A stretch of 7,826 nucleotides of DNA from Chloroflexota bacterium. GTDB taxonomy: Bacteria > Chloroflexota > Dormibacteria > Dormibacterales > Dormibacteraceae. The notes under the pieces were generated by a model. It saw nothing but the letters and a program-made list of their open reading frames with translations. It searched no databases and was not told where the DNA came from. The stretch is from NCBI GenBank assembly GCA_005880345.1, contig VBGE01000046.1:1-7826 (forward strand), given 5' to 3'. The translations under genes and the position numbers were made by a program. Shown piece after piece: positions 1-5,907 of this stretch; the first letter of the stretch is position 1, and each line of letters begins with the position of its first letter.

Positions 1-1554
1 GGCGACGGCGGGGGCGGGCCGCAGCCGGAGATGATCGATTCCGCGCACCGCCTCGGTGTGGAGCTGGGAAGGGCGGCCGACTTCTTCGAGGCGGCGCGCG
101 CGGAGGCCGGCGGCCTGGCCACGTCGAGCGGCGAGCTGTACTTCGAGCTGCATCGCGGCACCTACACGAGCCAGTCGCGAACGAAGCGGCTGAACAGGCA
201 GGCGCAACGGGCGTTGAAAGAGGCGGAGATGTGGTCGGTCGCGGCGGGCGAATATCCGCAGGGCGAGCTCGACGCGCTGTGGAAGGCCGTGCTCCTCAAT
301 CAGTTCCACGACATCCTCCCGGGCTCCAGCATCGACTGGGTGTACGAGGAGGCGGAGCGAGATCTGTCGGTCGTCATCGAAGGCGCCGAGGCAATCGCAA
401 CCGGCGCCCTCAGTCGCGTCTCAGGTGAGGGCGAGCGGCTGGCCGTGTTCAACTCGAGCTCGCACCCTCGCGTGGGTGCGCCCGCGTGCGGCTGGGCGGT
501 CGTTGATGCTGTTCACGATCCAGGCGGCGTCACGGTCACCGAGCGTTCGATGTCGAACGAGCTGCTGCGCGTCGAGTGGGACGATCGCGGATGGCTCACG
601 TCGATCTGGGATCGCCAGTTAGGACGCGAGGTCCTGAGCGGTCCCGGCAACGTCCTCGAGCTGCACGACGACAACCCGCGGCGATGGGACGCATGGGATC
701 TCGACATCGAGCACCGGGACACGCTGATCGAGGTCGCCGGCCGTCCTGAGATCACTGTCGGGCGCGGGGCGGCCGAGATGACGCGGGCGTTCGGCAGCTC
801 GCGCCTGCGCCAGACGATGTGGCTCGAGGCCGGCTCACGCGTCCTGCACTTCAAGACCGAGGTCGACTGGCGAGAGCGTCACCAGATCCTGAAGGTCGCA
901 TTTCCCGTCGCCCTCACCGCCGAGGATGCAACCTACGAGATTCAATTCGGGCACATCAAACGGCCGACGCACATGGACACGCCGCAGGCGCGCGCCATGT
1001 TCGAGGTGTGCGCCCAGCGGTGGGCTGACCTCGGCGATGACGTCTACGGCGTCACTCTGCTCAATGACTGCAAGCACGGCTATGACGTTCACGACTCGGT
1101 GATGCGGCTGTCCCTGCTGCGCGCGCCCACCCACCCGGACCCGACCGCTGACCAGGGGCATCATGAGTTCAGGTATGGGCTCATGCCTCATCAGGGTGAC
1201 TTCCGCGAGGCGGGCGTGATCGAGGCCGCGGAAGAGCTTAACGCGCCACTACGGGTGGTCCGGAGCAACCTGCCCGTTGGCACGTCGCGATCCCTGGTCG
1301 AGGTCGATACGAGGCAGGTCGTCGTCGAGGCGATCAAGCGCGCCGAGGACTCGGATGCGGCAATCGTCAGGCTCTACGAAGCATGGGGTCGACCATGCAG
1401 CGCGCGCGTGCGCACGACCTTGCCTGCAGAGCGGGTTTTCTATTGCGACCTGCTGGAGCGCGACCTCGAGGCGATTTTGGTGCGGGAGGGAGAAATCCAA
1501 CTCGAGGTGAGACCATTCCAGGTGCTCACGCTCAAGTTGGAACCCCCGATCTAA
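1..1554 (+). CDS. Alpha-mannosidase, GH38 family, C-terminal part (5' truncated by window edge)
   Basis: The reading frame is open from base 1, so the first in-frame ATG (base 31) is internal and the true start lies outside. The visible 517 residues start with GDGGGGPQPEM, the motif that closes the GH38 catalytic barrel. The middle helical domain follows, with HRGTYTSQ at residues 51-58. NQFHDILPGSSI has its His at residue 103, matching the zinc-ligand His of GH38 enzymes (QHHDAITGT motif in Golgi mannosidase II). The C-terminal beta domains include the signature DDNPRRWDAWDLD (about residues 223-235). The catalytic nucleophile and the other zinc ligands lie upstream, outside the window. The family hydrolyses terminal alpha-mannosyl residues. 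No signal peptide can be judged. The protein ends in a normal family-like C-terminus (PFQVLTLKLE). Its TAA directly abuts the stop of the convergent CBS gene. Family assignment is secure; substrate linkage is unknown. Confidence 0.95.
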   Translation, partial: GDGGGGPQPEMIDSAHRLGVELGRAADFFEAARAEAGGLATSSGELYFELHRGTYTSQSRTKRLNRQAQRALKEAEMWSVAAGEYPQGELDALWKAVLLNQFHDILPGSSIDWVYEEAERDLSVVIEGAEAIATGALSRVSGEGERLAVFNSSSHPRVGAPACGWAVVDAVHDPGGVTVTERSMSNELLRVEWDDRGWLTSIWDRQLGREVLSGPGNVLELHDDNPRRWDAWDLDIEHRDTLIEVAGRPEITVGRGAAEMTRAFGSSRLRQTMWLEAGSRVLHFKTEVDWRERHQILKVAFPVALTAEDATYEIQFGHIKRPTHMDTPQARAMFEVCAQRWADLGDDVYGVTLLNDCKHGYDVHDSVMRLSLLRAPTHPDPTADQGHHEFRYGLMPHQGDFREAGVIEAAEELNAPLRVVRSNLPVGTSRSLVEVDTRQVVVEAIKRAEDSDAAIVRLYEAWGRPCSARVRTTLPAERVFYCDLLERDLEAILVREGEIQLEVRPFQVLTLKLEPPI

Positions 1555-1974
1555 CTACTGATTGGGCTGGGCTGCGCTGATGTCCGCCAGAGCGGACTTG
1601 CTGTCCTTCTCGATGGCGAGGTCGCCGAGGGAGATGACGCCGACTGGCTTGCCGCCTTCCACCACAGGGACGCGCCTGATCGCCTTCTGGCGCATCAACG
1701 AAATCACCTTGTCGACTGGCTCGTCAGGGGCGACGGTCGCCACATCCGCGCTACAGATCTCGCCTACCTTGATCGACTTGGGATCGCGGCCCTCCGCGAC
1801 TGCGCGGATCACGATGTCTCTGTCAGTCACCATTCCGCAAACCGAGCCGCCCTTCAGGACGATCACGTCGCCGATGTTGGCTTCGCGCATCGCGCGCGCA
1901 GCATCCATGACAGTGGCCGAGTCCTCAACCGTAAGTGGCTGCCGAGACATGACATCACGAACCATCTGTGCCAT
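1555..1974 (-). CDS. Two-CBS-domain protein (139 aa)
   Basis: A small stand-alone protein made almost entirely of two CBS repeats. CBS1 (about residues 3-65) carries the typical GMVTDRDI segment (47-54). CBS2 (about 73-122) carries RVPVVEGGKPVGVISLGDLA. A short polar tail follows. Such pairs form a Bateman module that usually binds adenine nucleotides (AMP, ATP, SAM) and dimerises; no catalytic or DNA-binding domain is attached. The start is ATG at 1974 (MAQMV), because a strong Shine-Dalgarno sequence (AGGAGGA) sits 5 nt upstream; the in-frame ATG at 1989 would place that ribosome site inside the gene. Single-copy CBS pairs of this kind resemble mycobacterial Hrp1-like stress proteins, but the ligand and partner cannot be read here. 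The TAG stop touches the alpha-mannosidase stop with no spacer. Confidence 0.93.
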   Translation of the reverse strand: MAQMVRDVMSRQPLTVEDSATVMDAARAMREANIGDVIVLKGGSVCGMVTDRDIVIRAVAEGRDPKSIKVGEICSADVATVAPDEPVDKVISLMRQKAIRRVPVVEGGKPVGVISLGDLAIEKDSKSALADISAAQPNQ

Positions 1975-1979
1975 AGAGC

Positions 1980-1986
1980 TCCTCCT
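1980..1986 (-). promoter_or_regulatory. Strong ribosome binding site for the CBS gene
   Basis: On the minus strand the sequence reads AGGAGGA followed by GCTCT and ATG at 1974. It is a near-perfect anti-Shine-Dalgarno complement at good spacing. It decides in favour of the start at 1974 over the ATG at 1989, and suggests the protein is well expressed. Confidence 0.85.
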
Positions 1987-2132
1987 CATGTGTTCCTAAT
2001 TCGATAACCATGCTGAGTGCGGGGTTACTCACCGTCCGCGTCCAATACCAGGGCGTATGCGCGGCGGCTCTCATTTTTTTGCAATTTTTGACCGGCACTT
2101 TGGCCCTCGGGCGCTTATGGTGACGGCGGGTT
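1987..2132. promoter_or_regulatory. Divergent intergenic region between CBS gene and small ORF
   Basis: This stretch should hold the promoter of the CBS gene (-) and of the 66-residue ORF (+). It contains an inverted repeat TGAGT-N8-ACTCA at 2014-2031 and two T-tracts on the plus strand (seven Ts at 2074-2080, five at 2085-2089). A TTGACC at 2088-2093 resembles a -35 box for the plus-strand ORF, but I see no convincing -10 at 17-18 nt. No confident promoter can be called on the minus strand. Confidence 0.4.
2014..2031. repeat. Short inverted repeat TGAGT-N8-ACTCA
   Basis: Perfect 5-bp arms are separated by 8 bases (GCGGGGTT), centred about 48 nt upstream of the CBS gene start. It could be an operator half-site pair or a small hairpin in the 5' leader. 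A 5-bp dyad is weak evidence and could occur by chance. Confidence 0.25.
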
Positions 2133-2333
2133 ATGGGGACCAAGGGCAGTGACGCGCTCTCATCTGTCGAGCCGTTCATCCCGGCGCTGGAGAGCCTCGA
2201 CGAAATCTGCGAGTGGCTTGGCACATTTCGCGAGCGACTCCGACTGGCGCGTAGCGACGAGCGTGAGCACTTTGAATTCGTGATCGGGGGGCTGGAAGAG
2301 AAGTTCCGCAAGAGGCGCGCCGAGCTCTCCTAA
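2133..2333 (+). CDS. Small uncharacterised protein (66 aa)
   Basis: Not recognised. The product is a short, highly charged, probably helical polypeptide, with LDEICEWLGTFRERLRLA in the middle and a basic C-terminus (EEKFRKRRAELS). It has no signal peptide, no membrane segment, one cysteine and no known motif. The composition looks protein-like, and the overlapping minus-strand frame is less convincing. The ATG at 2133 lacks a well-spaced Shine-Dalgarno: the purine-rich GGCGGG ends only two bases before it. The TTATG preceding it and a possible -35 at 2088 would leave a very short or absent leader. It is convergent with the HAD gene, with 44 nt between stops. It is moderately likely to be a real gene. 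Confidence 0.55.
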   Translation: MGTKGSDALSSVEPFIPALESLDEICEWLGTFRERLRLARSDEREHFEFVIGGLEEKFRKRRAELS

Positions 2334-2377
2334 AAGCCGAAGATCGTGCTGCTCGCCCATGGCGTCCGTCAGTCGGG

Positions 2378-3100
2378 TCAGGCCCCCAGCCTGTCCGCGA
2401 GATCGACGAAATCAGCAGCCTCGACATCGGCATCGGGATCGGGCAGCAGGTCAGCACCTCCAGACGGTCCCTTCTCGAGCGGTCGCTCGACAAACGCCGC
2501 CCGCAGCCCGGCGTTCTGAGCAGCACGCAGGTCTGGCTTGTGTGCGGCGACCATCATCACCTGCCCAGGCTCCAGCCCTAGCGCTTCTGCGGCGCCCAGA
2601 TACACCTCGGGATCGGGCTTGTAGTGGCGGAAATCCTCCGCCGACAGGATGCGCTCGAACGGCAAACCGGCAAAACGGATCAGGGCGCCCTGCTGGGCGC
2701 GATTGCCATTCGACAGGCTGGCGACCGTGAAGCGACCTGCGAGCCGCTGAAGGCCGATTGCCGCGTCAGGCCATGCCGGCAGGCGCTCCCACGCCAACGT
2801 CAGCTCATCGCGGGCGGCCGGGGTGAAACCCTCAGCGCCAACCTCACGCAAGACCTGGTCCAGAGAAATGCGGTGAAGCTGATCGAAATTGGTCCACGGC
2901 AGATCGCCCACCCGCACACGGTTCATGGACGGCACGTACTGCGCGCGCCAGGCGTCCGCCAGTTGGTCCCAATCAGCCTGCACGCCGTCGAGTGCGCCAA
3001 GGCGCCGAGCTTCGGCGATGACGCCCGAGCGCCAGTCGACGGCAGTGCCGAAGATGTCGAACGTGAGCGCCCGGACGCCGCTCAGGTCGGGTGCGGCCAC
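2378..3100 (-). CDS. HAD-superfamily hydrolase, haloacid dehalogenase type II-like (240 aa)
   Basis: The protein has the four HAD motifs in order. Motif I is LTFDIFGT with the nucleophile Asp15; position +2 is Phe17 rather than the Asp of HAD phosphatases, as in L-2-haloacid dehalogenases (D-x-Y-G-T). Trp51-Arg52 aligns with the W-R of L-DEX, whose Arg41 binds the substrate carboxylate. Motif II is LSNGN (Ser130, Asn131). Motif III is HYKPDPEVY (Lys161, Tyr167). Motif IV is VAAHKPDLRAA (Asp190). Length matches the family (about 220-240). The expected reaction is hydrolytic dehalogenation of 2-haloalkanoic acids to 2-hydroxy acids in the cytoplasm, although many family members have other or unknown substrates. 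Motif IV is unusual: Lys-Pro replaces the common Ala/Pro/Asn-Trp before the Asp. The start is GTG at 3100, the only plausible one before motif I, with a weak ribosome site. The gene stands alone and diverges from the lipoprotein gene. Confidence 0.88.
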   Translation of the reverse strand: MAAPDLSGVRALTFDIFGTAVDWRSGVIAEARRLGALDGVQADWDQLADAWRAQYVPSMNRVRVGDLPWTNFDQLHRISLDQVLREVGAEGFTPAARDELTLAWERLPAWPDAAIGLQRLAGRFTVASLSNGNRAQQGALIRFAGLPFERILSAEDFRHYKPDPEVYLGAAEALGLEPGQVMMVAAHKPDLRAAQNAGLRAAFVERPLEKGPSGGADLLPDPDADVEAADFVDLADRLGA

Positions 3101-3171
3101 CGCGATACAGCCTAGCTGCGCCCCAAGCCGACGCGTGTAACCCGAGTCGTTAGGTATCCATATCGGAACCC
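3101..3171. promoter_or_regulatory. Divergent promoter region between HAD gene and lipoprotein gene
   Basis: This 71-nt spacer separates two outward-facing GTG starts, so promoters for both should lie here or extend into the coding regions. The most A/T-rich stretch is TTAGGTATCCATATCGGAA (about 3150-3168), a candidate -10 area for the plus-strand gene. I cannot assign paired -35/-10 boxes with confidence. Confidence 0.35.
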
Positions 3172-3606
3172 GTGCTGAGGAAGTTCATCGTATGTGCCCG
3201 CTTTTTGACGTGGACGGTGCCGCTCCTGCTGTTGATGGCGGCGGCATGCTCCACCACGAATCCCACCGCCTCGAGCCCTGCCCGGTCGCCCGCACAGGCA
3301 TCGGCCGTCCCCTCCATCTCCCCTACGCCGACTCCGACCCCGACTCCACCGCCCAGCCCAACCGCGGCGCCGGCCTCAGTTGCCGTGAATTTCTCCGGCC
3401 TGCCCGCGGGAACGTACCCGGTCCACCTTCACTCGAGGTGCAACGGCAGCCAGGCCTTCCACATCACCGTTCTGGAAACACTGCAGGTTGGTTCCGGTGG
3501 CGCCGGCACGATCGACGTGCCCAGCTCCTACTTCGACCGCGGGCTGTGCGTGATCGTGTACACCAGCTCATCCGTGGCCGCGGTCTTGACCACACGAGCC
3601 ATCTAG
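3172..3606 (+). CDS. Secreted lipoprotein with Pro/Thr-rich linker and small SOD-like beta domain (144 aa)
   Basis: The N-terminus is a lipoprotein signal: basic start (MLRKF), hydrophobic core (about 11-23) and a loose lipobox AAAC with Cys26 as the likely lipidated residue (a Leu at -3 would be classical). Residues 27-70 are a low-complexity linker of Ser/Pro/Thr/Ala, including PTPTPTPTPPPSP, which probably spaces the domain from the membrane or cell wall. Residues 71-144 form a compact beta-rich domain with GLPAGTYPVHLHSRC and RGLCVIVYTS. These recall the H-x-H copper site and the disulfide cysteines of Cu/Zn superoxide dismutase (Cys90 and Cys126 here). The remaining SOD ligands and the catalytic Arg are not evident, so enzymatic activity is unlikely. 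The start is GTG, with only a weak, closely spaced GGAA upstream. The DUF6457 gene follows after 33 nt on the same strand. Export is well supported; the fold link is a guess. Confidence 0.82.
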   Translation: MLRKFIVCARFLTWTVPLLLLMAAACSTTNPTASSPARSPAQASAVPSISPTPTPTPTPPPSPTAAPASVAVNFSGLPAGTYPVHLHSRCNGSQAFHITVLETLQVGSGGAGTIDVPSSYFDRGLCVIVYTSSSVAAVLTTRAI

Positions 3607-3639
3607 CCGGAGTCGGGGGCTGCGTGCTATAGCTGGTTC

Positions 3640-3930
3640 ATGAATGCGTTCTTCGAATCGCTCGGCCAGGATTGGGTTGACGCCGCAGAGCGCCGAGGCG
3701 TCGCCATCGCGAAGCCTTCGCTGGACTCCCGGATCGCTCTCGAGCTGCTGGAGCTCGCCCGAGTAGCCGCCCACACGCAGGAACGCCGCTTCGCCCCGCT
3801 GACGAGCTACCTCGCGGGCGTTGCGGCCGAGCGCCTCCGCGCGTCCAAACCGGAGCTCGACGAAGCCGCGGTGGCGGATTTCATCCTCGAGGTCCGGCAG
3901 AAGCTGGAGCGGCAGATCCCCGGCGTTTAG
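3640..3930 (+). CDS. DUF6457-like small protein (96 aa)
   Basis: A short cytoplasmic helical protein with no signal peptide or membrane segment. It starts with a W-containing helix (DWVDAAE, 11-17). Residues 37-66 contain the pattern LLELARVAAHTQERRFAPLTSYLAGVAA's core: an AH pair (44-45), then ERRFAPLTSYLAG (48-60). This matches what I recall of DUF6457 (dVAH..eRpaAPlttfLlG). That domain occurs alone or fused to MobA-type molybdenum-cofactor guanylyltransferases in high-GC bacteria. Its biochemical role is unknown. The setting fits, since a molybdenum/tungsten enzyme operon lies just beyond it. The ATG at 3640 is the only sensible start; the ribosome site is weak. Its TAG stop interlocks with the TAA stop of convergent mrp (4-nt overlap). 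It might be cotranscribed with the lipoprotein gene 33 nt upstream. The family call comes from memory of the motif. Confidence 0.78.
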   Translation: MNAFFESLGQDWVDAAERRGVAIAKPSLDSRIALELLELARVAAHTQERRFAPLTSYLAGVAAERLRASKPELDEAAVADFILEVRQKLERQIPGV

Positions 3931-5000
3931 CGGACGTTGATGACAGGCAGCCGGCGGAAGCTCTGCACCGACACGCGCGCCGCGAGGGCTGAGGCGACAC
4001 GTCGGAGAGCCTCTGCGCCCTTGCTGTCGGGGCGCGACATGACCACGGGCGCGCCCGCGTCCGCCTCTTCCCGAATCGAGGCGTCGAGAGGAATCGCGCC
4101 CAGGTAGGGCACGCCCAGCCGCTGGGCGGCTCGCTCCGCCCTGCCATGGTCGAATATGAAGTGCTCTTTGCCGCAGTCGTCGCAGACGAACCAGCTCATG
4201 TTCTCGATCAGGCCAAGGGGAGGCACGTTCAGCCCGCGGAACATCTGCAGCGCCTTCAAGGCGATCTTCAGTGCCGCCTCCTGGGGTGTGCAGACGATCA
4301 CGACCCCCGTCAACCGAACGGCCTGGCCGAGGGTGAGCGAAGCATCGCCGGTGCCCGGCGGCAGGTCGACGATCAGGTAGTCGAGGTCGCCCCACCAGAC
4401 GTCGCCCAGCATCTGCTCGATCGCGCGCCCGACCAGGGGCCCACGCCAGACCATCGCCTTGTCGGCGCCGGCGAGCAAGCCAATCGAGATGACCTTCATC
4501 CCGTGGGCGTCGAGCGGGAGCAACTTTCCTTCGTGCACGGCCGGCTGTCCTTCCATCCCGAGCATCCCCGGCACCGATGGACCATAAATGTCGGCGTCCA
4601 GGAGTCCGACGCGGGCGCCCGACTGCCGCAGCGACGCGGCGAGGTTGACGGCCACCGTCGACTTGCCGACACCGCCCTTGCCTGACGCCACCGCGATCAC
4701 GTGCTTGACGCCGGGAATCGAGGCCGACGGCGACCGGTCGTCGAAGGCGGCACGCACGTTGGCCGTCATCTTGAGCTCGACTGCGGTCACCCCCGGGATC
4801 TCGGAGACGAGCTGATGCGCAAGCGTCTGGAACCGGTCGCGGACCGGACATGCGGGCGTCGTCAGCTCGAAGGTGAAGGTGACGCGCCCGGCCTCGCTGA
4901 TGGCGAGGTCCTTGATCATGCCCAGGCTGACCACGTCGCGGCCGAGATCCGGGTCCTTGATCGCTGACAGCACCGTCAGGACGTCTTCCCTACTGGGCAC
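3927..5000 (-). CDS. mrp: Mrp/ApbC family P-loop ATPase, Fe-S cluster carrier (357 aa)
   Basis: The N-terminal MIP18/DUF59 domain (about 1-80) contains IKDPDLGRDVVSLGMI and the conserved Cys51 in TTPACP. The nucleotide-binding domain has the deviant Walker A SGKGGVGKST (106-115), switch segment DADIYGPS (135-142) and VDLPPGTGD (211-219). Cys273-x-x-Cys276 lies in ENMSWFVCDDC; this CxxC bridges an Fe-S cluster at the homodimer interface in the family. Length is normal. Mrp/ApbC proteins bind a [4Fe-4S] cluster and pass it to apo-proteins in the cytoplasm. The start is GTG at 5000, inside the end of the NrfD gene (11-nt overlap), with GGTGA 6 nt upstream, so translation is likely coupled. As the last gene of a formate dehydrogenase operon whose beta subunit needs four clusters, it may supply those clusters, but Mrp is usually general-purpose. 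Confidence 0.96.
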   Translation of the reverse strand: MPSREDVLTVLSAIKDPDLGRDVVSLGMIKDLAISEAGRVTFTFELTTPACPVRDRFQTLAHQLVSEIPGVTAVELKMTANVRAAFDDRSPSASIPGVKHVIAVASGKGGVGKSTVAVNLAASLRQSGARVGLLDADIYGPSVPGMLGMEGQPAVHEGKLLPLDAHGMKVISIGLLAGADKAMVWRGPLVGRAIEQMLGDVWWGDLDYLIVDLPPGTGDASLTLGQAVRLTGVVIVCTPQEAALKIALKALQMFRGLNVPPLGLIENMSWFVCDDCGKEHFIFDHGRAERAAQRLGVPYLGAIPLDASIREEADAGAPVVMSRPDSKGAEALRRVASALAARVSVQSFRRLPVINVR

Positions 5001-5907
5001 TGAAGATCACCGCAGCGCGCAACGCCAGGACGCCGACCAGGACCAGGAGCGAAATCGTGACGGTGTCCAGGCGGACCCGCGTCAGGGTGGCCGATCCGCC
5101 CGCGGCCATCACGCGCATCTGGCCGCGCGCGCCCACCAGCCCCGCCGCGACGCCCGCCACAGCGAGCGCGAAGAGCGCAAGCCAGGGCAGCAACCGAGGC
5201 AGGCTGCCGGCGGCTCCAACCGTGATGAAGAAGACGATCATCAAAGCCAGCTCGAGCGCCGAGAAGAAACCGGCCGCCTGGTGGAGCCGGCCCAGGCTGA
5301 ACGCCGCGTCAGGGCGGTAGCGCATGAGAAGCGCGATGAGCGCCGCCGCTCCGCCCAGGCCCGATGCGAGAAACAGGCCACCAATCGACCAGGTGTCGCT
5401 CCACACGGGTTGGTTGCTCACGCTGAGCAGGACTCCGGTGTAAGAGGCGATGAAAATGCCCAGGACCGCGCCGACGACGTTGAACAATCGATTCAACAGC
5501 GGTGGCACCAGTGGCCGGTCACGGCGATCGCTCAACCACGCCTCCGCGGCCGACACAAAAGCGAAGAAGCCGAATACAAGAAGTGCCCAGGCGCCGACCG
5601 ACATGGGGGACCAGTATTTGAAGTTGAGCCCGGTATCGCCAGGCGTGACGTCGATGAGCATGTGCCAGAAACGGGACCAGCTGACGCCGAGGTCGGCGGT
5701 CAGGAGGATAGGGCAGATCACGGTCGCGACCAGGCTGACGTAGAACCCGATGCGCGCCGCCGACTCGTCTCTCACGTCACCGGAGAGACGCAGCAGGGTC
5801 GCGACCGCGTAGGAGCCGCCGGCGATGCCGGCGAAGAAAAAGTAGAAGAGCACATACCAGAGCCATTGGGGGGATCGAACGAAGTGCTCCGCCGCGAGCA
5901 CCATCAT
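4990..5907 (-). CDS. nrfD: NrfD/PsrC-family membrane subunit of the formate dehydrogenase (305 aa)
   Basis: An integral membrane protein with about eight predicted helices (roughly 15-40, 51-72, 103-124, 143-164, 174-196, 211-233, 238-260, 283-304). NrfD-type features are the first-helix FFFAGIAGGSY, Asp72-Leu-Gly followed by WSRFWHML, the WSPMSVGAWALL segment and YTGVLLSVSNQPVW (156-169). Family members carry no heme; they take electrons from an Fe-S subunit and reduce, or oxidise, membrane quinone. Here the protein would anchor the formate dehydrogenase and pass electrons to menaquinone or ubiquinone, taking the place of the cytochrome b gamma subunit of FdnGHI. Start ATG at 5907 forms an ATGA overlap with the beta-subunit stop; a second ATG follows at 5904. 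AGGGTG sits 5 nt upstream. The 3' end overlaps mrp by 11 nt. Confidence 0.93.
   Translation of the reverse strand: MMVLAAEHFVRSPQWLWYVLFYFFFAGIAGGSYAVATLLRLSGDVRDESAARIGFYVSLVATVICPILLTADLGVSWSRFWHMLIDVTPGDTGLNFKYWSPMSVGAWALLVFGFFAFVSAAEAWLSDRRDRPLVPPLLNRLFNVVGAVLGIFIASYTGVLLSVSNQPVWSDTWSIGGLFLASGLGGAAALIALLMRYRPDAAFSLGRLHQAAGFFSALELALMIVFFITVGAAGSLPRLLPWLALFALAVAGVAAGLVGARGQMRVMAAGGSATLTRVRLDTVTISLLVLVGVLALRAAVIFSAQ

Noticed and set aside
2334..2377. Possible bidirectional terminator between the small ORF and the HAD gene
   Set aside because: No stable stem followed by a T-run is visible on either strand.
3345..3366. PT-repeat DNA as a tandem-repeat element
   Set aside because: The repeated Pro/Thr codons encode a lipoprotein linker; the nucleotide repeat is short and needs no separate element.
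3192..3632. An ORF starting at an ATG that follows AGGAAG
   Set aside because: Although the ribosome-site-like AGGAAG is well placed, its product has no signal or domain, while the overlapping frame from GTG 3172 gives a lipoprotein signal, stalk and folded-looking domain.
3568..4851. A 427-codon open frame on the minus strand
   Set aside because: It runs through mrp in a different frame and is arginine/glycine/proline-rich without motifs. The Mrp frame has all family motifs, so this is a high-GC shadow.
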